DNA of 15,303 bases from Clostridium sp. CAG:167 (GTDB lineage: Bacteria > Bacillota > Clostridia > Lachnospirales > Lachnospiraceae): NCBI GenBank assembly GCA_000433735.1, contig HF998260.1, positions 4,620-19,922 of the forward strand, given 5' to 3'. The notes below the pieces were generated by a model. That model was not told the DNA's origin. It did no database searches and worked only from the letters and a program-made list of their open reading frames with translations. How positions within the stretch are numbered: position 1 is the first letter of the stretch; every line of letters starts with the position of its first letter. Made by a program: the position numbers and the translations under genes. Positions 7,340 through 13,124 of the stretch are shown here, piece after piece.

Positions 7340-7351
7340 AGAGCCTGTAAA
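7323..7351 (-). promoter_or_regulatory. Sigma-A promoter of recD2-comFC-yvyF
   Basis: TTTACA (7351-7346), a 17-base spacer and TATGAT (7328-7323) on the minus strand, each one base from consensus. The start would be near 7316, giving a leader of about 43 bases. The -10 box lies in the loop of the upstream terminator hairpin, so the recD2 transcript would carry only the 3' arm and not fold the terminator. Confidence 0.72.
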
Positions 7352-7363
7352 TGGAAACTTAGG

Positions 7364-7720
7364 TTACACCTGTGTTCCCTCATTTTTCTTAATCGCATTG
7401 TACAGCTGATCTGCCAGCCCGATAGACTGTCCACTGTTTGTCATGGACTCAGCAATGGTCTGGATATAGTTGTCATGGAACATATCCACATACTGACTGC
7501 TGGTACTGTCGTCATCTTCGTCCTCTGTCAGGATCTTGGATGCCTTCTCCATATTTTTGTACATCTGCTCGATCATATAAGATTCAAACTGCTTGCATGC
7601 CTCCATAGTTTCATCGTCTGTGGAAGCATTCTGAATCTGGGAAGACAATTTGTCCGCAGCGGATGCCGAAGCATCTGTGCTGTAATTTGTCAAATATGTA
7701 TTATCTACTGAAATCGCCAT
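7364..7720 (-). CDS. FlgJ-type flagellar rod-binding protein, no muramidase domain
   Basis: 118 residues from ATG 7720, with GGAGG 7 bases upstream; a GTG one codon earlier is less well spaced. The protein matches the Rod_bind domain (PF10135) found at the N-terminus of FlgJ: ACKQFESYMIEQMYKNMEKA (41-60) and the closing YIQTIAESMTNSGQSIGLAD (85-104). Between them is an acidic Glu/Asp stretch (66-71). FlgJ caps the growing rod and in proteobacteria carries a C-terminal peptidoglycan hydrolase domain; that domain is absent here, as in many Firmicutes and alpha-proteobacteria, so another hydrolase must open the wall. It follows flhP by 15 bases, last gene of the mbl operon, and a terminator comes after it. 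Confidence 0.85.
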   Translation of the reverse strand: MAISVDNTYLTNYSTDASASAADKLSSQIQNASTDDETMEACKQFESYMIEQMYKNMEKASKILTEDEDDDSTSSQYVDMFHDNYIQTIAESMTNSGQSIGLADQLYNAIKKNEGTQV

Positions 7721-7735
7721 CACTACGCCTCCTTA

Positions 7736-8545
7736 TCATGAACGAAGATTGTTGGCCTGCTGCAGCATCTGGTCGGATGCTGTGATGGCCTTAGAGTTCA
7801 TTTCATATGCTCTCTGGGCGATGATCATGTTGACCATTTCGTCTGCTGCCTGTACATTGGATGCCTCCAGATAGCCGGACTTGATCAGAGATCCCAACTG
7901 TGAAGCGTTGTAGATCGTAGCCTGTCCGGACGCATCGCTCTCCAGATAATTGGAATCCGAACTCTTGGTCAAACCTCCTGCGTTCGGGAAGTTTGCCAGT
8001 CCGATCTGCACCCCAATGTTCTGCTGGTTACCGGTGTTATCCGGATATGTAAGATTTCCATACTGGTCTACGCCAAGTTTGCTTGTACGGTATGTACGAT
8101 CCAGCACAATGGCATTTCCGTTTGTATCCAGTACCGGATGACCTGCACTGTCTGTCAAGGCGATCCCATCCGTCGTAATAGACATATTGAAATGACCATT
8201 TCTCGTATAAGCGGTGGAACCGTCATCCTGCTTTACCATAAAAAATCCATCTCCCTGGATGGCATAATCAAACTCACCGTTGGAAGCATTCAGTGCTCCC
8301 TGGGTAAAATCCGATGAAATAGATGCTATCCTGGTTCCCAGTCCTACCTGTGCACCAATGGGCTTCGCCTCTCCCGTAGAAGTAGTAGTCTTCTGCTGCA
8401 TGGTCTGGTAGATCAATGATTTAAAATTAGCCGTCTGTGTCTTATATCCGGTTGAGTTGATATTTGACAGGTTGTTGGCAATTACATCTAAGTTACTCTG
8501 CTGCCCGATCATTCCACTGGCAGCGGTCCATAATGAACGCATCAT
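7736..8545 (-). CDS. flhP: Flagellar basal-body rod protein, FlgG/FlhP type
   Basis: 269 residues, a usual length for FlgF/FlgG proteins. Seen: N-terminal rod motif LDVIANNLSNINSTGYK (19-35), the FlgE/F/G-like central barrel with GDGFFMV and YTRNGHF, and the C-terminal rod helix LEASNVQAADEMVNMIIAQR onward (226-269). The N- and C-terminal helices pack together into the axial rod crossing the cell wall; the protein is exported by the flagellar type III system without a cleaved signal. The gene order mbl-flhO-flhP is as in B. subtilis, where FlhO and FlhP are rod proteins needed before hook assembly. FlgG is the alternative name. GGAGG lies 11 bases before ATG 8545, and 20 bases separate it from flhO. 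Confidence 0.92.
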   Translation of the reverse strand: MMRSLWTAASGMIGQQSNLDVIANNLSNINSTGYKTQTANFKSLIYQTMQQKTTTSTGEAKPIGAQVGLGTRIASISSDFTQGALNASNGEFDYAIQGDGFFMVKQDDGSTAYTRNGHFNMSITTDGIALTDSAGHPVLDTNGNAIVLDRTYRTSKLGVDQYGNLTYPDNTGNQQNIGVQIGLANFPNAGGLTKSSDSNYLESDASGQATIYNASQLGSLIKSGYLEASNVQAADEMVNMIIAQRAYEMNSKAITASDQMLQQANNLRS

Positions 8546-8565
8546 ACGTCAAGACACCTCCTTGA

Positions 8566-9345
8566 TCAGCCGTTCAATCTTCCTACAGAATTCACAGCAC
8601 GGTCCAGCATGCTGTCATATGAACGGATCACTTTCTGATTTGCTTCATAAGCTCTTGTTATAGTAATCATATCGACCATTTCTTTTACAACATTAACATT
8701 TGACTGCTCCGTATATCCCTGGATCGTCTGAGCACTGACATCCTTTTCCGTTGCTCCATCCACCGGTTCATACATGGTATCACCATATTTTTTCAGATAA
8801 TCATAATCCTCAAAATCCACCAGTTTTAATGTGTCAATGTTCTGGCCGTCTGCTGTGATCACACCATTTGCCGATATACTGATGTTTTTGGCATCAGTGG
8901 GGATGTGGATGTCTCCACCCTGTCCCTGTACAGCGTTGCCTTCACTGTCCACCAGCAATCCATCCTTGGTCAAGGTAAACTGTCCGTTTCTAGTATAACG
9001 GGTGTGCACATTTCCATTTTTGTCTGTCACATTTACGGTAAAAAATCCACTGCCGCTCAACGCCACATCCAGGCTGTTGCCTGTCTGGCGGATCGATCCC
9101 TGTGAATAATCCGTATAAACTTCGCCAATCTTCACTCCCAGACTCAAGTGTCCAATGGCTTCGTTGTGGTAAGCTTCCGATCCATCTCTTACCTTGATCG
9201 CCAACACCTGGTCAAATGCCTGACTGGTTACCCGGTCATCTTTGAATCCGACGGTGTCTGCGTTGGCCATGTTATTGGAAATAACATCCAGCCTTTTCTG
9301 CTCGTTGACCATCCCTGTCCATCCGGTATACAGGCCTCGTAACAT
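8566..9345 (-). CDS. flhO: Flagellar basal-body rod protein, FlgF/FlhO type
   Basis: 259 residues. Seen: N-terminal rod signature LDVISNNMANADTVGFK (19-35), central domain with LSGSGFFTVNV and YTRNGQFTL, and C-terminal helix EQSNVNVVKEMVDMITITRA onward (from about 213). It is a paralogue of the following FlhP protein, but diverges strongly in the middle, so each likely forms its own section of the rod. Exported through the flagellar secretion machine. GGAGG is 6 bases before ATG 9345. It begins 37 bases after the mbl stop, in the same operon. No sigma-D-type promoter is seen in front of it, so expression probably depends on the mbl promoter. Confidence 0.92.
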   Translation of the reverse strand: MLRGLYTGWTGMVNEQKRLDVISNNMANADTVGFKDDRVTSQAFDQVLAIKVRDGSEAYHNEAIGHLSLGVKIGEVYTDYSQGSIRQTGNSLDVALSGSGFFTVNVTDKNGNVHTRYTRNGQFTLTKDGLLVDSEGNAVQGQGGDIHIPTDAKNISISANGVITADGQNIDTLKLVDFEDYDYLKKYGDTMYEPVDGATEKDVSAQTIQGYTEQSNVNVVKEMVDMITITRAYEANQKVIRSYDSMLDRAVNSVGRLNG

Positions 9346-9382
9346 AACATTCCTCCATTCTTACAAACCCCAAAGATCCGTA

Positions 9383-10378
9383 TTAATCTTCCGGACCGTT
9401 GTTTCCACTTAAGAATTCTACATATTTTCCTGTTCCAATGGCAACGGCAGTCATCGGCTCTTCCGCTGTCATAGTTGTAATTCCTGTCTTAGATTCAATC
9501 AATTCTTCCAATCCATACAAAAGACTTCCGCCTCCGGTAAGGACGATACCACGGTCTGCAATATCTGCTGCCAGTTCCGGTGGTGTCTTTTCCAGTACAC
9601 TGTGAACTGCCTCTACGATCTGGGAGGTGGTATCTTTCAGTGCTTCTTCTGTCTCTTCGGATGTAACGGTGATGGTCTTTGGCAGACCTGTCACTAAGTT
9701 TCGTCCTCTTACATCCACAGACACACTTTCCGGCCGTGGATAGGCTGTTCCGATACGGATCTTGATATCTTCGGCAGTTCTTTCACCAATCAGAAGATTG
9801 TGTTTCTTTCTCATATAACGAACGATGGCATCATCAAAGTCGTCTCCGGCGATCTTGATGGATGTACTTACAACGGTACCTCCCAGAGAGATAACCGCGA
9901 TATCTGAAGTACCACCACCGATATCTACAATCATGTTTCCACAAGGTCTGGCAATGTCAATTCCGGCACCAATGGCAGCTGCAATCGGCTCCTCAATGAT
10001 CCTTACATCTCTGGCTCCTGCCTGGAAACCGGCATCTTCTACTGCCTTTCTCTCAACCTCTGTTACCTGGCTTGGTACACAGATGCTCAGAAGCGGCTTG
10101 CGCAGACGCTGTTTGCCTACGGCCTTCTGGATAAAATATTTAAGCATTTTTTCAGTTACTGTATAATCAGAAATAACGCCCTGTCTCAATGGACGGACGG
10201 CAACGATATTTCCCGGTGTACGGCCTAACATAAGGCGTGCTTCTTCACCGATTGCTTTGATGCGGTTGGTATCCCGGTCAAATGCAACTACACTTGGCTC
10301 TTTCAGTACTACCCCTTTACCTTTTACATATACAAGGATACTTGCTGTACCCAAATCGATTCCTATATCTAAAGCCAC
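9383..10378 (-). CDS. mbl: MreB/Mbl actin-like rod-shape protein
   Basis: 331 residues from GTG 10378. MreB-family filaments lie under the membrane and steer the elongasome that builds the lateral wall. Seen: phosphate-1 motif DIGIDLGTAS (4-13), GKGVVLKEPSVVA, VRPLRQGVISDY, phosphate-2 motif DIGGGTSD (152-159), and the adenosine motif LTGGGSLL (280-287), all intact for nucleotide binding. The neighbours flhO and flhP identify it as the Mbl paralogue by synteny with B. subtilis; by sequence alone MreB is equally possible. A TTG six codons upstream (10396) extends the frame, but AAAGGAG at 10387-10393 sits 8 bases before GTG 10378. Promoter at 10438-10465. Confidence 0.93.
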   Translation of the reverse strand: MALDIGIDLGTASILVYVKGKGVVLKEPSVVAFDRDTNRIKAIGEEARLMLGRTPGNIVAVRPLRQGVISDYTVTEKMLKYFIQKAVGKQRLRKPLLSICVPSQVTEVERKAVEDAGFQAGARDVRIIEEPIAAAIGAGIDIARPCGNMIVDIGGGTSDIAVISLGGTVVSTSIKIAGDDFDDAIVRYMRKKHNLLIGERTAEDIKIRIGTAYPRPESVSVDVRGRNLVTGLPKTITVTSEETEEALKDTTSQIVEAVHSVLEKTPPELAADIADRGIVLTGGGSLLYGLEELIESKTGITTMTAEEPMTAVAIGTGKYVEFLSGNNGPED

Positions 10379-10386
10379 GATGATAA

Positions 10387-10393
10387 CTCCTTT
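10387..10393 (-). promoter_or_regulatory. RBS that sets the mbl GTG start
   Basis: AAAGGAG on the minus strand is 8 bases before GTG 10378. The longer TTG frame would start just in front of this RBS and has no SD sequence of its own. Confidence 0.75.
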
Positions 10394-10437
10394 CAAAAAC
10401 TCTCCATGTATCCTTCTAAAAATAGCATATATAGTTT

Positions 10438-10465
10438 ATTATAAACGCTTTTTCTATTTTTTCAA
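10438..10465 (-). promoter_or_regulatory. Sigma-A promoter of the mbl-flagellar operon
   Basis: TTGAAA (10465-10460), a 16-base A-rich spacer and TATAAT (10443-10438) on the minus strand. Start near 10431, leader about 53 bases. It lies between the scfB stop and mbl. I see no terminator hairpin before it, so transcripts from scfA-scfB may also read into mbl. Confidence 0.7.
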
Positions 10466-10492
10466 ATTATTTTTTTGCAAATCTTACATTTT

Positions 10493-11893
10493 TCACGAAT
10501 TCTCGTCTTCTGCGTATGCCGCCTGGAGCATGATGGCACATTCCACACGCTTTCTCTGCAATTCACAGCCGATCTCGTATGGCTTGTTGATATCCTGGTG
10601 GCAGTGGTATGCATTGGCTGCACAGCCGCCGCTGCAGTAAAACTTGGCAAAGCAGTTCCGGCACTCTTCTTTAGCATATACATTGCAAAGTTTGAATGTA
10701 TCTCTCATTTCGGTATTCACAATACCGTCGTCCACATTACCCAGGCAGAATTCTTCTTCTCCTACGAACTGATGGCATGGATACAGATCTCCCCACGGTG
10801 TCACAGCCAGGTACTCGGTTCCGGATCCACAGCCGGAAAGGCGCTTGTACACGCAAGGGCCGCCGCTCAAGTCGATCATGTAATGGAAGAAGTTAAATCC
10901 TCTTCCCTCTTTTTTCCGTTTCAGCATTTCTTTTGCCAATTCATCGTATCCCTCGCAGATCTGAGGAATATCTTCTTCGCGAATGGCATACGGCTCTTCC
11001 GGTCCGGCCACAACCGGCTCCACGGAAATCTGCTCAAATCCTTCATCTGCCAGACTCAGCACATCCTTTACAAAGTCCAGATTGTAATGGGTAAATGTAC
11101 CTCTTACATAATACTTCTGCTGGTTTCTGCTTTCTGCTACTTTTTTGAATTTATCCAGGATAAAATCATAGCTTCCCTTTCCGTTTTTGAATGGGCGCAT
11201 ATGATCGTGTACTTCTTTTCTTCCGTCGATACTAAGAACGATGTTATCCATTTCTTTGTTGGCAAATTCGATGACATCGTCTCTCAAAAGCACACCGTTG
11301 GTAGTCAGGGTAAAACGAAAATGTTTGTCATGGGTTTTCTCCAGTTCCCGTCCATAGGCTACCAGTTCTTTCACTACATCGAAGTTCATCAATGGCTCGC
11401 CGCCAAAGAAATCTACTTCCAGGTTGCGACGGTTTCCTGAATTGGCTACGAGAAAATCCAGTGCTTTTTTACCGACTTCCAGGCTCATGAGGGAACGGTC
11501 TCCCTTGTACTCACCCTCTCCGGCAAAGCAGTAACGGCACGCCAGGTTGCAGTCGTGGGCAATATGCAGGCACAGTGCCTTCACTACCGTCTGGCGTTTC
11601 TTGAAGTCGATAACCCCTTCTTTGTACACATCTACGGTAAACAGGGTGCCATTTTCTTCCAGTTCATCCAGATCCTCAAATACATCTTTCATATCTTCTG
11701 CTGTGATATCCTCTCCGTATTTGGCAAGCATCTTGTCTGTAATCTCCTGCCGGAATCCTTCTTCCTTGCGTCTGTCCTCTGCTTCATTCAGAAGTTCCAA
11801 AACATCGTAAACCACATCATCCACTACATGAATGGATCCGCTGTTTACATCTAAAACCATATTATAACCATTATTTTTATATAAATGTACCAT
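10493..11893 (-). CDS. scfB: Radical SAM SCIFF peptide maturase (CteB-like)
   Basis: 466 residues, full length for the family. The enzyme installs thioether bonds from Cys thiols to backbone carbons of the SCIFF precursor using S-adenosylmethionine. Seen: an N-terminal RiPP-recognition-like part (about 1-95, binds the leader), the radical SAM cluster motif HDCNLACRYC with Cys115, Cys119 and Cys122, the GGEP motif (FFGGEP, 162-167), TTNG (197-200), and a SPASM region with many Cys: 347, 355, 373, 383, 403, 411, 414, 420, 424, 431 and 443 (CSGGCAANAYHC at 420-431), enough for two auxiliary 4Fe-4S clusters. C. thermocellum CteB is the studied homologue. The substrate gene lies 95 bases upstream. 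RBS GAGG precedes ATG 11893 closely. Requires anaerobic conditions. Confidence 0.94.
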   Translation of the reverse strand: MVHLYKNNGYNMVLDVNSGSIHVVDDVVYDVLELLNEAEDRRKEEGFRQEITDKMLAKYGEDITAEDMKDVFEDLDELEENGTLFTVDVYKEGVIDFKKRQTVVKALCLHIAHDCNLACRYCFAGEGEYKGDRSLMSLEVGKKALDFLVANSGNRRNLEVDFFGGEPLMNFDVVKELVAYGRELEKTHDKHFRFTLTTNGVLLRDDVIEFANKEMDNIVLSIDGRKEVHDHMRPFKNGKGSYDFILDKFKKVAESRNQQKYYVRGTFTHYNLDFVKDVLSLADEGFEQISVEPVVAGPEEPYAIREEDIPQICEGYDELAKEMLKRKKEGRGFNFFHYMIDLSGGPCVYKRLSGCGSGTEYLAVTPWGDLYPCHQFVGEEEFCLGNVDDGIVNTEMRDTFKLCNVYAKEECRNCFAKFYCSGGCAANAYHCHQDINKPYEIGCELQRKRVECAIMLQAAYAEDENS

Positions 11894-11933
11894 GTTTACC
11901 TCGCATTTTCCTTATAACATACAACGAGGACTT

Positions 11934-11955
11934 GACCGAAAGTTCCCCTTCAGTC
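11934..11955 (-). promoter_or_regulatory. Hairpin between the SCIFF gene and its maturase
   Basis: In the minus-strand RNA, 11955-11949 pairs with 11940-11934 (7 bp, one G-U) around an 8-base loop. No T-run follows, so it is not a standard terminator. It could stabilise or process the short upstream message and lower maturase output against precursor; that is inference. Confidence 0.4.
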
Positions 11956-11988
11956 AGCCCTCTCTCTTGAACTATAAATTGCTTCTGA

Positions 11989-12129
11989 TTATTTGTTCTC
12001 GCAGCTCTGATTTCCTACTGTACAGGAAGTCTTGCATGCAGACTGACAAGATGTCTGGCACTCGCCACATCCGCCTTTTTTCATAGATTCTTTTAAGTTC
12101 TTTGTTGTCAAAGTCTTAATTCTTTTCAT
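11989..12129 (-). CDS. scfA: SCIFF ribosomal peptide precursor (six cysteines in forty-five)
   Basis: 46 codons, too short for most ORF lists. Translation from ATG 12129 gives a basic leader MKRIKTLTTKNLKESMKKGG, then a core with exactly six Cys at 21, 24, 28, 32, 36 and 43 (CGECQTSC, QSACKTSC, TVGNQSCENK). This matches the SCIFF family (TIGR03973) found in nearly all Clostridia. In C. thermocellum CteA the maturase links Cys32 to Thr37; here residue 32 is Cys and 37 is Thr, so the register is kept. GGAGGG sits 8 bases before the ATG. The maturase follows after 95 bases. No dedicated exporter or protease is nearby. The mature product's role is unknown. Confidence 0.93.
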   Translation of the reverse strand: MKRIKTLTTKNLKESMKKGGCGECQTSCQSACKTSCTVGNQSCENK

Positions 12130-12165
12130 GATCTTACCCTCCGTTCGTTGGTTCATACTTTCCAC

Positions 12166-12194
12166 ATTGTATCACAGGTGAAAGTTTTTTTCAA
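12166..12194 (-). promoter_or_regulatory. Extended -10 sigma-A promoter of scfA-scfB
   Basis: TTGAAA (12194-12189), a 17-base spacer and TACAAT (12171-12166), with TGA just before the -10 giving an extended -10. Start near 12159, leader about 30 bases. It begins 9 bases after the patatin stop codon, so scfA has its own promoter. Confidence 0.78.
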
Positions 12195-12202
12195 TAGGCC
12201 AT

Positions 12203-13042
12203 TTATTCAGTCAGAAACTTTTTGATCTTTTTCATCTTTTCTTTGGTCATGCGGTATCCATGCCAGTATGCCATCTCCAGACGGCTGACATTGGACTCAA
12301 AACTATTCAGCAGATGGTTCGGCCGAATGATCATAGCCTTTCCTTCTGTTTCTAACTGCTCACAGTATTTGACGGTCTCGTTGTACCGCTCCGGGCGGCT
12401 GAAGATCTGCCGTTTCATCTCCGGATAGCGATGTCCCAGCATACGGGCGCCAATTTTATCATACTTGCCAAAATGTTTTACAAATCCCCGGGGCTGGGTC
12501 AGCACGATGATGAGCTTGTCACAGCCGTCTTCCAGTGCCTTTTTCGCCGGGATGGGATCTGCGATACCGCCGTCATAATATTTCTGTCCATCCAATTCAA
12601 TGGCCGGGAAAAACATAGGCAGTGCACAGGTGGCACGGAGCATGGTGAAGTCTTTGTCCATGTCCATGGCGTTTTTGTACTCAGCCTGTCCTGTGGCGGC
12701 GTTGGTAACCCCCACCAGGCAGGTTCCCTCAAACTTGCGGAAAGTATCCATATCAAAGGGAATCAGTTTGTTTGGGATCTCTCCGAATATAAAATCCAGT
12801 CCGAAGAGACTCCGGCACTTTTTAAAATTCTGCCGGCTCATATACCGTTTATCATTTCTATATTTCTGCACGATCTCCAGGTTTCTCTGGGGCTGCCTGG
12901 ATATATAGGAAACTCCGTCTGCAATGCCGGCTGACACGCCGATGCAGTAGGGAAGCATGATCTTTTCAGATAACAATGCATCCATGACGCCGCAACTAAA
13001 GATCGGCCGGAATGTTCCGCCTTCTAATACTAATCCTGTCAT
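12203..13042 (-). CDS. Patatin-like phospholipase (YjjU-type)
   Basis: 279 residues from ATG 13042. Patatin-like enzymes cleave acyl esters of membrane lipids with a Ser-Asp dyad. Numbering from the ATG at 13042: N-terminal LVLEGGTFRPIFSCGVMDAL, where the usual glycine-rich oxyanion loop GGGxRG reads GGTFRP; nucleophile motif GVSAG (35-39) with Ser37; and YDGGIADPIP with the dyad Asp157. The C-terminal part is basic. No signal peptide or membrane segment is seen, so it should be cytosolic. Start chosen because GGAGG (13052-13048) lies 5 bases before ATG 13042; the longer frame from GTG 13054 would overlap that SD. No operon partner is clear: GH127 ends 83 bases upstream, and scfA downstream has its own promoter. 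Substrate unknown. Confidence 0.88.
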   Translation of the reverse strand: MTGLVLEGGTFRPIFSCGVMDALLSEKIMLPYCIGVSAGIADGVSYISRQPQRNLEIVQKYRNDKRYMSRQNFKKCRSLFGLDFIFGEIPNKLIPFDMDTFRKFEGTCLVGVTNAATGQAEYKNAMDMDKDFTMLRATCALPMFFPAIELDGQKYYDGGIADPIPAKKALEDGCDKLIIVLTQPRGFVKHFGKYDKIGARMLGHRYPEMKRQIFSRPERYNETVKYCEQLETEGKAMIIRPNHLLNSFESNVSRLEMAYWHGYRMTKEKMKKIKKFLTE

Positions 13043-13047
13043 ATCAT

Positions 13048-13052
13048 CCTCC
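13048..13052 (-). promoter_or_regulatory. RBS that sets the patatin gene start
   Basis: GGAGG on the minus strand is 5 bases from ATG 13042, and sits inside the frame extended from GTG 13054. Confidence 0.7.
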
Positions 13053-13066
13053 ACTCCTTTTCCCCT

Positions 13067-13095
13067 ATTTTAATACGAACAGGGGAGAAGTACAA
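13067..13095 (-). promoter_or_regulatory. Possible promoter of the patatin gene
   Basis: TTGTAC, a 17-base spacer and TAAAAT (13072-13067) on the minus strand. The -10 is one base from consensus but the -35 matches only at TTG. The leader would be under 20 bases. An 8-bp hairpin (13085-13078 with 13069-13062) overlaps the -10. Confidence 0.35.
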
Positions 13096-13124
13096 GCAGT
13101 TTTGTGATGGTTTTTGCAGTATTT

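Noticed and set aside
10475..11440. 321-codon open frame on the plus strand
   Set aside because: Antisense to the SCIFF maturase; no family match, no RBS, composition of a shadow frame.
13062..13085. 8-bp hairpin (CCCCTGTT with AATAGGGG) between GH127 and the patatin gene
   Set aside because: Not followed by a T-run on the minus strand, so not called as a terminator; it runs into the patatin RBS.
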